Shown piece by piece: positions 39,983 through 50,089 of a stretch of DNA of 64,000 bases (within the stretch, counting starts at the first letter, position 1; each line of letters opens with the position of its first letter). The stretch covers positions 1-64,000 of the forward strand of contig WGLR01000027.1 in NCBI GenBank assembly GCA_016125475.1, written 5' to 3'. The DNA is from Betaproteobacteria bacterium. Lineage in GTDB: Bacteria > Pseudomonadota > Gammaproteobacteria > Burkholderiales > Ga0077523. The notes under the pieces were generated by a model. It made no database searches and had not been told where the DNA came from. It was given only the letters and a program-made list of their open reading frames with translations. The translations under genes were made by a program, and so were the position numbers.

Positions 39983-42180
39983 CGCGGACCACCTTCGGCG
40001 GCCCCGGCAACGGTGTCCCGCGCGTCCAGGTGCTCACGCCTGCGATGCATGACGATCGCCGGAATCAGGCCCAGCAGCACGGCCAGCAGACCGAGCCCCA
40101 GGGGCCAGACCACGGGCCTGTTCCAGTGCAGCCGCAGGTCCGCACGTCGCGTGGCGTCGAGCCTCTGGTACTTGAGGACGTTGTTCGCGATCTGGTTCGG
40201 CTTGCGGTTGTGGAGCCATCCGTGGCTCAGAACATAGTCCTTCGGATGCATGCCCCAGATCCAGGGCGCATCGTGCTGCGCGATGCGGATCATCCGGTCG
40301 ATGAGCCGCTGGCGCACGGGCCCATCGTCCATGTCCTTCATCTCCTCGAACAGGTGATCGAACTCCGGATTGGAGTAGTTCGATGCGTTCTCGCCCTGTG
40401 AGGTCACCTTGCTCTGGGGGCCGAACAGCAGGAAGAGGAAGTTCTCCGGATCCGGATAGTCGGCATTCCATCCCCAGTAGAAGATCTGGGCATTGCCCTT
40501 GCGAATTTTCTCCTGGAAACGATTGTAGTCGGTTGCGCGAACGACGAGATTGACGTGCAGCTTGGCGAACTGCTTGCGCAACCAGTCGAGCCGGGCCTTG
40601 TCGTCGGGCCCCCTCGCCGTGGCATCGAGATAGAGTACGAGTGACTGACCCGTGGTGTGGTCGACCCCGTCGGCGTATCCCGCCTCCGCCATGAGCTGCC
40701 GTGCCTCGCTCAGCGGTTTCCTGCGCGGTCTCCCGTCCACCCAGTCGTAAACGTAAGGGTTCATTCCAGCCTGACCACCGCGATAGCCGAATATGCCCGG
40801 TGGCAGAGGCCCTTGGGCGGCAATGCCTCGCCCGTTCGCGAAGATCGCTATGTACTCCTCGTAGTCGACCGCGATCGAGATCGCCTGGCGAAGCTTTCGC
40901 GCTCGTTCGGACGTGCCGCCAACGACGCCGTCCAGCATGTTGAAGCCCATGTAGTACGTCGACGGAAGCACTGCCGTCTTCAGGACGATCCCCCTTCGTC
41001 GCATCTCGTCGGTCAGGGCAGCATCGCCGGTCGCCGAGAGTTGAACCGCCTGATCGAAAGCGTCCGAGGAGATGCCGGACGCGTCGTAATATCCCTGCAG
41101 GAACTTGTTCCAGTACGGAATGCTCTCCTTCTCGAGCGAATACACCGCCCGGTCGATGAACGGCATTCGCTTCCCCGCGTCCGCGAGGAGGCCTTCGGCT
41201 TCGTCCGCGGGCTCCCCCCTCCGCGGGTACGGCTCGCCGAAATAATTGGGATTCCTCTCCAGGACGATCTCCCGGTTCGGGTCGTTCCGGGTCATCATGT
41301 ATGGCCCCGCACCGACGGGATACCAGTCCAGCGTGATGTTCCGAGCGATCAGGCCGGGCTGGGAATAGAAGCGGTCGACTTCCGCCGGAACCGGGGCAAA
41401 GAAGGGCATTGCCAGCCAGTACGCGAATTGCGGATACCGCCCTTTCAGACGTATCCGGTACGTGTAGCGATCGACGACCTCGACCCCCTCGAGCGGAAAC
41501 CGTCGAAGGTCGAGCCATTGTCCGGCGTCACCGGACCTGGCCAGTCGCTCGTTCTCCGTGCGCAGCGTCTTCGCAAGGGCATCGAGACCGACGATGTACT
41601 GGCCCATCAGACCGAGAATCGGCGAATGCAGGCGCGGACTGGCAAGCCGTTTGATTTCGTACACGAAGTCGTCGGCCGTCACTTCACGGAACCCTGTCTT
41701 CGCGAAATCTCGCAGGTCGTGGATATCTTCCAGTTGTCGAGACGTGAGCTGGCTGTATGCGGAATGCCCCTGCGCGTCGACGGCGAACGCCGGATGCGGC
41801 TGATAGCGCATGCCTCGCCGGATGTGAACCTCGTAAACGGTGAATGCGATCCGCTGGGGATCGACATCGCGCGGCAGCGTGCGTCCGTCGCTTCCGAGAA
41901 AGGTGACGGTCGGCATCGCCTCCGCTGCGAACGGCATGAGTCGGTACGGGCGCAGAAGATAGTGGTACTGGAGTGGCGGGGTGTAGATCTGGGCCGTGAA
42001 TACGACCTCGTTCGAACTGTATGACTGAACCGGATCGAGATGCTTGGGGCGTTCGTTGAACGCCCCGTACAGGACGTTCGCGGACTCGTCCGACTTGGGA
42101 TACGGATCGTTCCACGGCGCGTCGCACGCGGCGAGGATGCCGAGCAGGGCACATACGATCATCAGGCGTACTGCACGCAT
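39979..42180 (-). CDS. ABC importer substrate-binding lipoprotein with an extra C-terminal membrane helix
   Basis: A 733-residue family 5 (oligopeptide-type) binding protein. The N-terminus is a lipoprotein signal with lipobox LAAC ([19 protein letters not shown]). The body contains typical blocks such as [20 protein letters not shown] and [18 protein letters not shown]. Near the C-terminus a hydrophobic helix ([20 protein letters not shown]) is followed by a basic RRREH, so the protein appears tethered at both ends. This is unusual for a binding protein. ATG 42180 is chosen because it gives the signal sequence. It is the first gene of the operon, divergent from fabI. Confidence 0.88.
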   Translation of the reverse strand: MRAVRLMIVCALLGILAACDAPWNDPYPKSDESANVLYGAFNERPKHLDPVQSYSSNEVVFTAQIYTPPLQYHYLLRPYRLMPFAAEAMPTVTFLGSDGRTLPRDVDPQRIAFTVYEVHIRRGMRYQPHPAFAVDAQGHSAYSQLTSRQLEDIHDLRDFAKTGFREVTADDFVYEIKRLASPRLHSPILGLMGQYIVGLDALAKTLRTENERLARSGDAGQWLDLRRFPLEGVEVVDRYTYRIRLKGRYPQFAYWLAMPFFAPVPAEVDRFYSQPGLIARNITLDWYPVGAGPYMMTRNDPNREIVLERNPNYFGEPYPRRGEPADEAEGLLADAGKRMPFIDRAVYSLEKESIPYWNKFLQGYYDASGISSDAFDQAVQLSATGDAALTDEMRRRGIVLKTAVLPSTYYMGFNMLDGVVGGTSERARKLRQAISIAVDYEEYIAIFANGRGIAAQGPLPPGIFGYRGGQAGMNPYVYDWVDGRPRRKPLSEARQLMAEAGYADGVDHTTGQSLVLYLDATARGPDDKARLDWLRKQFAKLHVNLVVRATDYNRFQEKIRKGNAQIFYWGWNADYPDPENFLFLLFGPQSKVTSQGENASNYSNPEFDHLFEEMKDMDDGPVRQRLIDRMIRIAQHDAPWIWGMHPKDYVLSHGWLHNRKPNQIANNVLKYQRLDATRRADLRLHWNRPVVWPLGLGLLAVLLGLIPAIVMHRRREHLDARDTVAGAAEGGPR

Positions 42181-42241
42181 TTCAACTCGTTCCCGCGATC
42201 CCGGATCAGTGCGCGGACGGCATCGAGAACCGTCGCGCCGA

Positions 42242-42268
42242 TATAATAAGCATACTGACAAAGGAGGG
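42242..42268 (+). promoter_or_regulatory. -10 box and strong ribosome binding site of fabI
   Basis: TATAAT at 42242-42247 lies about 30 bases before the fabI ATG, and AAGGAGGG at 42261-42268 is seven bases before it. No good -35 box is visible. The divergent ABC operon starts 60-70 bases away, so the two may share regulatory DNA. Confidence 0.5.
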
Positions 42269-42275
42269 TTCGATA

Positions 42276-43061
42276 ATGGGTTTCTTGCAGGATCGACGCA
42301 TTCTGATCACCGGAATGCTCAGCAATCGCTCGATTGCGTACGGTATTGCAAAGGCCTGTTTCCGCGAAGGCGCGACGCTCGCATTCACCTATCAGGGCGA
42401 GAGGGTCGAGCAGCGGGTGCGCGACCTTGCCGGCGAGTTCGGATCGGAGCTGGTCTACCCGTGCGACGTGACGCGGGACGACGAGATCGCTGCCGTGTTC
42501 GCGTCGCTGGGCACAAGCTGGGATGGTCTCGACGGACTCGTCCATTCGATCGCCTTCGCCCCGCGAGAGGCTCTGACCGGCGACTTCCTCGACAGCCTTA
42601 CTCGTGATGCATTCCGCATCTCGCACGACATCAGTTCGTTCAGCTTCGCCGCGATGGCCAAGGCCGCCCGCCCGATGATGCAGGGCCGTGATGCGGCGCT
42701 CGTCACATTGAGTTATCTGGGCGCAGAGCGCTCGCTGCCCAACTACAACGTCATGGGGCTCGCGAAAGCCAGCCTCGAGGCAAACGTGCGTTACATGGCA
42801 CAGAGCCTCGGTCCCGAAGGCATCCGTGTGAACGCCATTTCGGCAGGCCCGATCAAGACGCTCGCGGCGGCGGGAATCGGCGGGTTCGGAAAGATCCTCG
42901 GCCAGAACGAGAAGGTCGCACCGTTGCGCCGAAACGTGACGATCGACGAGGTCGGCAATGCGGCCGCTTTTCTGCTCGGTCCGCTTGCCAGTGGCATCAC
43001 GGCGGAAGTGCTTTTCGTGGATGCCGGTTTCAGCACCACTGCGTCCGTTGGGCTCGAGTAG
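42276..43061 (+). CDS. fabI: Enoyl-ACP reductase
   Basis: FabI reduces the enoyl-ACP double bond with NADH in the last step of fatty-acid elongation. The 261-residue protein shows the N-terminal [39 protein letters not shown] with the catalytic Tyr-x6-Lys, and [11 protein letters not shown]. Length is standard. It is single, with a strong ribosome site, next to ppiD as in several betaproteobacteria. Confidence 0.97.
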   Translation: MGFLQDRRILITGMLSNRSIAYGIAKACFREGATLAFTYQGERVEQRVRDLAGEFGSELVYPCDVTRDDEIAAVFASLGTSWDGLDGLVHSIAFAPREALTGDFLDSLTRDAFRISHDISSFSFAAMAKAARPMMQGRDAALVTLSYLGAERSLPNYNVMGLAKASLEANVRYMAQSLGPEGIRVNAISAGPIKTLAAAGIGGFGKILGQNEKVAPLRRNVTIDEVGNAAAFLLGPLASGITAEVLFVDAGFSTTASVGLE

Positions 43062-43302
43062 GAAATCAGACTGGATGCGGGACGCGAAGGAAACGCGGAA
43101 CCGTCTCGTGCCGGATCCCCTGTCGTCGTGACGTCGGCGCGCACATCAGGTCAATGGCTCAGGCTCGCTGAAGCGGACCGGCCGTCACCGGCCGCCATTT
43201 CGACGACGCAAGTCCAAAGAAGAGCCTGCAAGGACGGCGCATGGCATTACCGCCCTTACTCGTGAAAACGGGAATCGACCGAAGGTGCGCCGAGTGGCGC
43301 GC

Positions 43303-45216
43303 TCACGGCTCCGATCGCTTGTCCACCTTTGCGGTGTCGATGGAAACGCCAGCACCGGCTTTCACCGCCTGAACGTAAGCGTCGAGTTCCTGCTGGGCCG
43401 CGATGTTCGCGATCTGCTTCTCGAGTTCATCAGCTTCGGCCTTGGTAAGAGGCGGAGCATCTATGACTTGCGAAATGCGGTAGATCACGTAGTTGCCGCT
43501 CTGCGAATCGGCACCAACGTATGCCGGCAGCTTGGACGTATCGGCCGAGAAGACATCACGCGCCGCCTCTGGCGGGACATCGCCCGGATTCTCGAGAGAG
43601 ACCTGTGTGGGCGCCGACCAGGTCAACGCCGTATCGTCACCCGACTTTCGGAGCCGTTCCAGCGTTGCACGCCCTTCTTCCGCAGCGATCTTGACGGCCT
43701 TCTGGACCTTGAGGTGTTCCCGGATGTCCGACTTCACGTCATCGAACGGCAGCAGACTCGCCGCGCGATAATCGATCACGTGCGCCGCAACGAGCGTATT
43801 CGGTTCCACCTCGACGGCTTCCGTGTTGCGCTTGTCCTTGATCGCGTCGTCCGAGAAGATCTTGCCGAGCAGTTCCGGTTTCGACAGCAGCGGATTGCCC
43901 TTGGAATTCGGCGTGATCCAGTCGCTGGTCTGGATCGGAAGATTCAGCGCGTCGGCCGCAGGTTTGAGACTGTCCGACTGCGAATAGACGAGTTCCTGGA
44001 ATTGCTCCGCCTTCTCTGCGATGGCCTTGGTCACCTTGGGCTTGCGAAGTTCTTCCTCGATCTGGGATCTCACCTGGGCGAGAGGCGTCTTCTCCACGGG
44101 CTTGATGGCATCGAGGCGAATGATGTGGAAACCGTACTGAGTCTCGATCGGCCCCTCGATCTGCCCGGGTTTCATCGAGAACACGGCCTCGTCGAACTGC
44201 TTCACCATCTGGCCTTCGGGAAAGAAGCCGAGGTCTCCGCCGGACTTTGCCGATCCCGGATCGTCCGATTCCTTGCGGGCCACGTCCGCGAATGTGGATG
44301 GCGCCTTCTTCACCTCTGCGAGAATCGTCTCCGCCTTCGCTTTCGCCTTCGCCTTCTGCTCGGGCGTCGCATCTTTCGGAACGGTGATCAGGATATGACT
44401 GGCACGCCGCTCTTCCTTCGTTTCGTACTGGGAGATGTGCGCGTCGTAGTACGCCTTGATCTCCTGGTCGGTCACCTTGACGTCCTTGGCGACGGAGTCG
44501 GGTGACAGCACGATGTAGTTCACGCGGACTCGCTGCGGAATGCGGAAGTTCTCGGGATGGGTGTCGTATTCCTTCTTTACTTCCTCGTCCGTCACCTTGA
44601 CCTGCCCCATCTCCTTAGCAGGTGACAGCTTCCATTCGCTCACCACGCGCCGCTGACCGCGAATTGCTCCAAGACGCTTCACGACTGCATCCGAAACGAA
44701 GGCCGACTCGACGACGGAATCCCGAGACTGGGCAACCCTGAGGTCCTGCCGGAGTCGCTCCTCGAACATCACGGGCGTCATGCCCTGGCTCTTCAGGATC
44801 TCGTTGTAGCGGGAAAGCGAAAACTTGCCTGTCGCCTGGTCCTGGAAATACGGAATCCCGCTCACGATCTTCTGCACCTCGGCATCGGGAACTGCAATGC
44901 CGGAGTGCAGTGCGTGAGCGAGAAGCGCCCGCTTCTCCACAAGCGCGTTGATGACCGAATTCCGCACTTCGTTGCTGTTCAGCAATGCGGGGTCGGCCTT
45001 GTCCTTCATCATCTGGCGCAGCTGTTGCTGACGCTCCTGAAGGGCACGTTCGAAGTCCTGCGTCGAGATCTTGGTCCCGGCAACCTTCGCCACGACCCCG
45101 GCATCGCCATATTCGTTGAAGTAGTAGTTGATGCCGAAGAACGCGAACGACGGAACGATCAGTACGAGAAGGCCCAGTTGAATCCAGCGCTTGTGCTTGT
45201 CGACCCAGTCAAACAT
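43303..45216 (-). CDS. ppiD: Periplasmic folding factor PpiD-like peptidyl-prolyl isomerase
   Basis: A 637-residue inner-membrane-anchored chaperone for newly exported proteins. It begins MFDWVDKHKRWIQLGLLVLI, a short cytoplasmic end plus one membrane helix, followed by SurA-like N-terminal helices, a parvulin domain (RRASHILITVPKD, GGDLGFFPEGQMVKQFDEAVF, QYGFHIIRLD) at about residues 260-380, and a long C-terminal region. An in-frame start at 45276 adds 20 residues and is rejected. It is the last gene of the lon-hupB-tRNA block. Confidence 0.92.
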   Translation of the reverse strand: MFDWVDKHKRWIQLGLLVLIVPSFAFFGINYYFNEYGDAGVVAKVAGTKISTQDFERALQERQQQLRQMMKDKADPALLNSNEVRNSVINALVEKRALLAHALHSGIAVPDAEVQKIVSGIPYFQDQATGKFSLSRYNEILKSQGMTPVMFEERLRQDLRVAQSRDSVVESAFVSDAVVKRLGAIRGQRRVVSEWKLSPAKEMGQVKVTDEEVKKEYDTHPENFRIPQRVRVNYIVLSPDSVAKDVKVTDQEIKAYYDAHISQYETKEERRASHILITVPKDATPEQKAKAKAKAETILAEVKKAPSTFADVARKESDDPGSAKSGGDLGFFPEGQMVKQFDEAVFSMKPGQIEGPIETQYGFHIIRLDAIKPVEKTPLAQVRSQIEEELRKPKVTKAIAEKAEQFQELVYSQSDSLKPAADALNLPIQTSDWITPNSKGNPLLSKPELLGKIFSDDAIKDKRNTEAVEVEPNTLVAAHVIDYRAASLLPFDDVKSDIREHLKVQKAVKIAAEEGRATLERLRKSGDDTALTWSAPTQVSLENPGDVPPEAARDVFSADTSKLPAYVGADSQSGNYVIYRISQVIDAPPLTKAEADELEKQIANIAAQQELDAYVQAVKAGAGVSIDTAKVDKRSEP

Positions 45217-45294
45217 GGTTTTCGGACGCAAAGTTTTGTGGCCGGCATTCCTTCGCCAGCCATGGGCAGTGTGCATCCCTGCCCGGTCTAAACG

Positions 45295-45320
45295 AAAAAG
45301 GCGAACCGAAGTTCGCCTTT
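45295..45320 (-). terminator. Intrinsic terminator after tRNA-Asp
   Basis: Read on the minus strand, AAAGGCGAAC and GTTCGCCTTT form a perfect 10-bp stem around a stable TTCG loop, followed directly by a T-run. It lies just beyond the tRNA-Asp 3' end. Confidence 0.9.
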
Positions 45321-45328
45321 GCTCTCAT

Positions 45329-45405
45329 TGGCGGAGTGGACGGGACTCGAACCCGCGACCCCCGGCGTGACAGGCCGGTATTCTAACCAACTGAACTACC
45401 ACTCC
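45329..45405 (-). tRNA. tRNA-Asp (anticodon GTC)
   Basis: The complement folds into a standard cloverleaf: acceptor stem GGAGTGG/CCACTCC, D-arm AGTTCAGTTGGTTAGA, anticodon loop with GTC between CCGGC stems, T-arm GCGGGTTCGAGTCCCGT, and encoded CCA at 45329-45331. Total 77 nt. Confidence 0.97.
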
Positions 45406-45532
45406 AGAATCTATTGCCTAACCTATAGCACTATTTCGTACATGCTGCTTTGGCGCTCTTGCTCGGCTACCGACCGCCTCACTGGCGCCTCTTTACGGCT
45501 GCGAAATGAGGCTTTGGTTTGCCGAATACCAC

Positions 45533-45608
45533 TGGTGGGTGCTGAGAGGCTCGAACTCCCGACATTCGCCTTGTAAGGGCGACGCTCTACCAGCTGAGCT
45601 AAGCACCC
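45533..45608 (-). tRNA. tRNA-Val (anticodon TAC)
   Basis: The complement has acceptor stem GGGTGCT/AGCACCC, D-arm AGCTCAGCTGGTAGAGC, anticodon loop CTTACAA (TAC), T-loop GTTCGAG, and encoded CCA at 45533-45535. Total 76 nt. It begins 44 bases after hupB and 127 bases before tRNA-Asp. Confidence 0.97.
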
Positions 45609-45652
45609 TGCCGGTGATGCGTTGAAGTCGCGACCACAACCGCAAAGCCAGA

Positions 45653-45925
45653 CTAGTTTACTGCATCCCGAAGCGCCTTGCCAGCACGAAACTTCGGAAC
45701 TTTTGCCGACTTGATCTTTATCGATGCGCCCGTGCGCGGATTGCGCCCGCTCCGGGCTGCCCGACGACTCACGTAGAAGGTTCCGAATCCCACCAGCGTC
45801 ACGGTGCCCCCCTTCTTCAGGGCACTCCGGACACAAGTCACCGTCGCATCCAGCGCGCGGCCGGCGGCCGCCTTCGATATGTCCGCCGACTTCGCGATTG
45901 CCTCGATCATCTCGGATTTGTTCAC
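45653..45925 (-). CDS. hupB: DNA-binding protein HU-beta
   Basis: A 90-residue nucleoid protein that bends DNA as a dimer. It starts [25 protein letters not shown] and contains the conserved [23 protein letters not shown] arm with the usual Gly-Phe-Gly and Arg/Asn-Pro turn. Length is exactly as expected. It is encoded between lon and the two tRNA genes and has its own strong promoter upstream. Confidence 0.97.
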   Translation of the reverse strand: MNKSEMIEAIAKSADISKAAAGRALDATVTCVRSALKKGGTVTLVGFGTFYVSRRAARSGRNPRTGASIKIKSAKVPKFRAGKALRDAVN

Positions 45926-46036
45926 GCTCGTCCCCTTTTCTCGCCGTTCATCCTGAGTCGAGGCCGGAGAGTGACCCGGCCAAGCCCCCGATGCCTCGCC
46001 TGTAGGACGGCAGTCTCCTCTTTCCTTCGTGCAGCT

Positions 46037-46077
46037 GCCGTTTTTGCCTTATAGCAAGCGCAAAAACGGCATGTCAA
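46037..46077 (-). promoter_or_regulatory. Sigma70 promoter of hupB with an internal perfect inverted repeat
   Basis: On the minus strand, TTGACA (complement of 46072-46077) and TATAAG (complement of 46048-46053) are 18 bases apart. An 11-base inverted repeat, GCCGTTTTTGC at 46037-46047 and GCAAAAACGGC at 46060-46070, has one arm in the spacer and the other just downstream of the -10 box. This placement suggests an operator. The leader to hupB would be about 115 bases. Confidence 0.75.
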
Positions 46078-46149
46078 GGAAATCCGCGGCGCGGCGTCCA
46101 GGGGGACGAAGATCGTACTGTCCCGCGCGTTTCACGACGTCCGGACTCG

Positions 46150-46176
46150 CCGGGGGCCCGGTTCGAACCGCCCCGG
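46150..46176 (-). terminator. GC-rich hairpin after lon
   Basis: CCGGGG and CCCCGG flank the perfect palindrome CGGTTCGAACCG (46159-46170), with a small bulge, about 20 bases past the lon stop. No T-run is present. Confidence 0.45.
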
Positions 46177-46196
46177 CGCGCCGGTCACGAGACCGA

Positions 46197-48617
46197 TCAG
46201 TGCTTCACTGCAGTGACCTGACCTTTGGATTCCACCGGGGACATTGCGACGCCCGGATTCTCGACATCCCTCGGCTCAGGCATGTGCTCCAGCGCAATCT
46301 CCAGAACCTGGTCGATCCATTTCACGGGATGTATGTCGAGACGATTCTTGATGTTGTCCGGGATTTCCGCGAGGTCCTTTGCGTTTTCCTCCGGAATGAG
46401 GACGCACTTGATGCCCCCTCGATGCGCAGCCAGCAGTTTCTCCTTTAGACCACCGATCTGCAGCACTTCTCCCCGCAAGGTGATCTCTCCTGTCATGGCC
46501 ACATCCGCCCGCACAGGAATGCCCGTGAGCAGTGACACCATCGCCGTGCAGATCGCGATTCCGGCACTCGGCCCGTCCTTGGGTGTCGCGCCCTCCGGCA
46601 GGTGGATATGCACGTCGTTCTTCTGATAGAAGTCCTCGGAGATGCCGAGCCGGCCAGACCTGCTCCGAACGACCGTGAGGGCAGCCTGGATGGATTCCTG
46701 CATGACCTCACCGAGCTTGCCGGTCGTCACCATCTTGCCCTTGCCCGGCATCACTGCACTTTCGATGGTCAGCAACTCGCCGCCGACCTCCGTCCATGCC
46801 AGTCCCGTCACCTGACCGATCTGGTTCTCCTTCTCGGCCATGCCGAACGAATACCGGCGAACGCCAAGGTACTTGTCGAGGTTCCGGGAATTCACATGGA
46901 TGCTCTTCTCGCGCTTCTTCAGCAGGAGACCCTTGACCACCTTGCGGCAGATCTTCGAGATCTCTCTTTCGAGCGCACGAACGCCCGCTTCCCGCGTGAA
47001 GTAACGGATCACGTCGCGAATCGCCCCTTCGGAAACGGTCAATTCCTCGTCCGTGAGACCATGATTGCGCATCTGCTTCGGCAGGAGGTAACGGACGGCG
47101 ATGTTCACCTTCTCGTCTTCCGTGTATCCGGATAGACGGATCACTTCCATGCGGTCCAGCAACGGTGCCGGAATGTTCATCGTGTTCGCCGTCGCGACGA
47201 ACATGACGTCGGACAGGTCGTAGTCCACTTCGATGTAGTGATCGACGAAGGTGTGGTTCTGTTCCGGATCCAGCACCTCGAGCAGGGCCGACGCAGGATC
47301 GCCCCTGAAGTCCATGCCCATCTTGTCCACTTCGTCGAGCAGGAACAGAGGATTCCGGACCCCGACCTTGGTCATGTTCTGGAGGATCTTCCCGGGCATG
47401 GATCCGATGTACGTGCGCCGATGCCCTCGAATCTCGGCTTCGTCGCGAACGCCACCGAGGGACATCCTCACGAACTTGCGGTTCGTGGCACGCGCGATGG
47501 ACTGTCCGAGGGAAGTCTTGCCGACACCCGGCGGACCTACGAGGCAGAGGATCGGCGCCTTCACCTTGTCGACACGTTGCTGGACCGCGAGATATTCGAG
47601 AATGCGCTCCTTGACCTTCTCGAGCCCGTGGTGATCCTCTTCCAGCACGGACTCGGCAATGGTCAGGTCCTTGCTGATCTTGCTCTTCTTCTTCCAGGGC
47701 AGCGACACGAGCGTGTCGATGTAATTGCGCACGACCGTGGCCTCGGCCGACATCGGGGACATGAGCCGGAGCTTCTTCAGTTCCGCCTCGGCCTTGATAC
47801 GGGCGTCCTTGGACATGTGCGCGCCCTTGATGCGACGCTCGATCTCCTCGAAGTCTGCGCCTTCATCGAGGTCGCCGAGTTCCTTCTGAATCGCCTTCAC
47901 CTGCTCGTTCAGGTAGTACTCGCGCTGACTCTTCTCCATCTGGCGCTTCACGCGCCCGCGGATGCGCTTCTCGACCTGCAGGATGTCCAGTTCGGCTTCG
48001 AGCAGGCCCAGCAGGTGCTCGAGCCGGCGACGGACCGGAAACATCTCGAGCACTTCCTGCTTCTGTTCGAGCTTGAGCGGGAGATGCGCCGCGATCGTGT
48101 CCGCGAGGCGCCCGGGTTCGTCGATGCCGGCGAGCGAGGTCAGGATCTCGGGAGGAATCTTCTTGTTCAGCTTCACGTACTGGTCGAACTGACTGATCAT
48201 CGCGCGACGCATCGCCTCGACTTCATTGCCCTCCGCTCCCTCCGGCTGGTCTTCCGGAACGGAAAGGGCCTCCGCCGAATAGTGCGTTCGTTCGTCGTTG
48301 ATGCGCACCACGTCCGCGCGATGTACACCCTCGACCAGCACCTTAACGGTCCCGTCCGGAAGCTTCAGCATCTGCAGGATGTTCGCGACGCTGCCCACCC
48401 GGTAGAGATCGTCGGCCCCGGGCTCGTCCTTGGCCGCGGACTTCTGGGCAACGAGGAGAATGCTCTTCCCGGACTCCATGGCAGTCTCGAGTGCGCGAAT
48501 CGACTTCGGGCGCCCGACGAACAGAGGGATGACCATATGCGGAAACACCACAACATCTCGCAGTGGCAGTAGGGGCAGCAGGATGGACGCAGCCTGCGAA
48601 TCGGACGCATAGGGCAT
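46197..48617 (-). CDS. lon: ATP-dependent protease La
   Basis: Lon degrades misfolded and short-lived regulatory proteins in the cytoplasm. The 806-residue protein has the N-terminal substrate domain (LLPLRDVVVFPHMVIPLFVGR), an AAA+ module with Walker A GPPGVGKTS and Walker B FLLDEVDKM, and the C-terminal protease with catalytic Ser in KDGPSAGIAI and Lys in GGLKEKLLAA. ATG 48617 is preceded by AAGGTGA; an earlier in-frame start at 48644 lies at the predicted transcription start. A sigma32-like promoter precedes it. Confidence 0.97.
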   Translation of the reverse strand: MPYASDSQAASILLPLLPLRDVVVFPHMVIPLFVGRPKSIRALETAMESGKSILLVAQKSAAKDEPGADDLYRVGSVANILQMLKLPDGTVKVLVEGVHRADVVRINDERTHYSAEALSVPEDQPEGAEGNEVEAMRRAMISQFDQYVKLNKKIPPEILTSLAGIDEPGRLADTIAAHLPLKLEQKQEVLEMFPVRRRLEHLLGLLEAELDILQVEKRIRGRVKRQMEKSQREYYLNEQVKAIQKELGDLDEGADFEEIERRIKGAHMSKDARIKAEAELKKLRLMSPMSAEATVVRNYIDTLVSLPWKKKSKISKDLTIAESVLEEDHHGLEKVKERILEYLAVQQRVDKVKAPILCLVGPPGVGKTSLGQSIARATNRKFVRMSLGGVRDEAEIRGHRRTYIGSMPGKILQNMTKVGVRNPLFLLDEVDKMGMDFRGDPASALLEVLDPEQNHTFVDHYIEVDYDLSDVMFVATANTMNIPAPLLDRMEVIRLSGYTEDEKVNIAVRYLLPKQMRNHGLTDEELTVSEGAIRDVIRYFTREAGVRALEREISKICRKVVKGLLLKKREKSIHVNSRNLDKYLGVRRYSFGMAEKENQIGQVTGLAWTEVGGELLTIESAVMPGKGKMVTTGKLGEVMQESIQAALTVVRSRSGRLGISEDFYQKNDVHIHLPEGATPKDGPSAGIAICTAMVSLLTGIPVRADVAMTGEITLRGEVLQIGGLKEKLLAAHRGGIKCVLIPEENAKDLAEIPDNIKNRLDIHPVKWIDQVLEIALEHMPEPRDVENPGVAMSPVESKGQVTAVKH

Positions 48618-48649
48618 CGAGGTCACCTTTACGTGAACAAACACATGTG

Positions 48650-48677
48650 AGATGGGGTGCCGGCGAGCGATTTCAAC
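48650..48677 (-). promoter_or_regulatory. Sigma32 (heat-shock) promoter of lon
   Basis: On the minus strand GTTGAAA (complement of 48671-48677) and CCCCATCT (complement of 48650-48657) are separated by 13 bases, matching the RpoH consensus CTTGAAA/CCCCATNT closely. Transcription would begin near 48643, giving a leader of about 25 bases to the lon ATG. Confidence 0.8.
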
Positions 48678-48747
48678 CGTCGCCGGCCCCAGTCGGTCGA
48701 ATGGAGGTCGTCACCAGCCAAGCATGCTCTGGCCGACTCGACCACGG

Positions 48748-50019
48748 TCATTTTGACGCCGAACCCGCCACCTTCGGTTGGTCAGCGTAGAGAAGCAGCG
48801 GCTTGACGTCACCAGTTATGGAGCCTTCGTCGATGACCGCCTTTTGCACGTTCTTCATCGAGGGCAGATCGAACATGGTGTCGAGCAGCACGTGCTCGAT
48901 GATGGAACGCAGGCCGCGAGCACCCGTCTTGCGCGCGAGCGCCTTGCGTGCAATCGCGCGCAGACCGTCCTCCCGGATCTCGAGTTCCACACCCTCCATG
49001 GAGAACATGCGCTGATACTGCTTGATGAGCGCGTTCTTGGGTTGCGTGAGAATCTGGATCAGGGCCGCCTCGTCGAGTTCCTCGAGCGTGGCCACCACGG
49101 GCAGTCGCCCGACGAACTCCGGAATCAGTCCGTACTTGATGAGGTCTTCGGGTTCCACTTCACGCAGCACGGTCCCGATGTCCTTACGGTTGTCGCGGCT
49201 CTTCACCTCTGCACCGAAACCGATCCCGCCTTTCTCCGAACGCGAGCGAATGACCTTGTCCAGTCCGTCGAAAGCCCCGCCGCAAATGAACAGGATGTTC
49301 GTCGTGTCCACCTGCACGAATTCCTGGTTCGGGTGCTTCCTGCCGCCCTGGGGAGGAACCGATGCGATCGTTCCCTCGATGAGCTTGAGCAGCGCCTGCT
49401 GCACACCTTCACCGGAAACGTCGCGCGTGATGGACGGGTTGTCGGACTTCCTGGAGATCTTGTCGATCTCGTCGATGTACACGATCCCGCGTTGCGCCTT
49501 CTCGACGTCGTAGTCGCACTTCTGCAGGAGCTTCTGGATGATGTTCTCGACGTCCTCGCCGACGTACCCCGCCTCCGTGAGCGTGGTTGCGTCCGCCATC
49601 ACGAAAGGCACATTGAGCAGCCGTGCCAGGGTCTGGGCGAGCAGGGTCTTGCCGGACCCGGTCGGACCGATCAGGAGGATGTTGCTCTTCGCGAGCTCCA
49701 CATCGTCCTTCTTGGAGACCGACTTCAGCCGCTTGTAGTGGTTGTAGACCGCAACGGAGAGAATCTTCTTCGCCTGCTCCTGGCCGATCACGTACTGATC
49801 GAGGATCGTGCGAATCTCCTGAGGCACCGGAAGGTCGGACTTGGCGCCCTTCGCGGCGCCGTCACCATGGGTTTCCTCCCGGATGATGTCGTTGCACAGC
49901 TCGATACACTCGTCACAGATGAAAACCGACGGACCGGCAATGAGTTTGCGAACTTCGTGCTGACTCTTGCCGCAGAAAGAGCAGTACAGGAGTTTCTCAC
50001 CGGAAGGTTTATCAGACAT
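48748..50019 (-). CDS. clpX: ATP-dependent Clp protease ATP-binding subunit ClpX
   Basis: ClpX unfolds tagged proteins and feeds them to ClpP. The 423-residue protein has the N-terminal zinc domain with CSFCGKS and CDECIELC, then an AAA+ module with Walker A GPTGSGKT, Walker [10 protein letters not shown], the pore loop GYVGED, and the sensor region [11 protein letters not shown]. It lies 70 bases downstream of clpP on the same strand. Confidence 0.98.
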   Translation of the reverse strand: MSDKPSGEKLLYCSFCGKSQHEVRKLIAGPSVFICDECIELCNDIIREETHGDGAAKGAKSDLPVPQEIRTILDQYVIGQEQAKKILSVAVYNHYKRLKSVSKKDDVELAKSNILLIGPTGSGKTLLAQTLARLLNVPFVMADATTLTEAGYVGEDVENIIQKLLQKCDYDVEKAQRGIVYIDEIDKISRKSDNPSITRDVSGEGVQQALLKLIEGTIASVPPQGGRKHPNQEFVQVDTTNILFICGGAFDGLDKVIRSRSEKGGIGFGAEVKSRDNRKDIGTVLREVEPEDLIKYGLIPEFVGRLPVVATLEELDEAALIQILTQPKNALIKQYQRMFSMEGVELEIREDGLRAIARKALARKTGARGLRSIIEHVLLDTMFDLPSMKNVQKAVIDEGSITGDVKPLLLYADQPKVAGSASK

Positions 50020-50089
50020 CAGTCACTCTCTCTGGCGCTCTGGATGGATGTTGCCAACTTCATTGACGGCCACGTAAACCAAATCTAAA

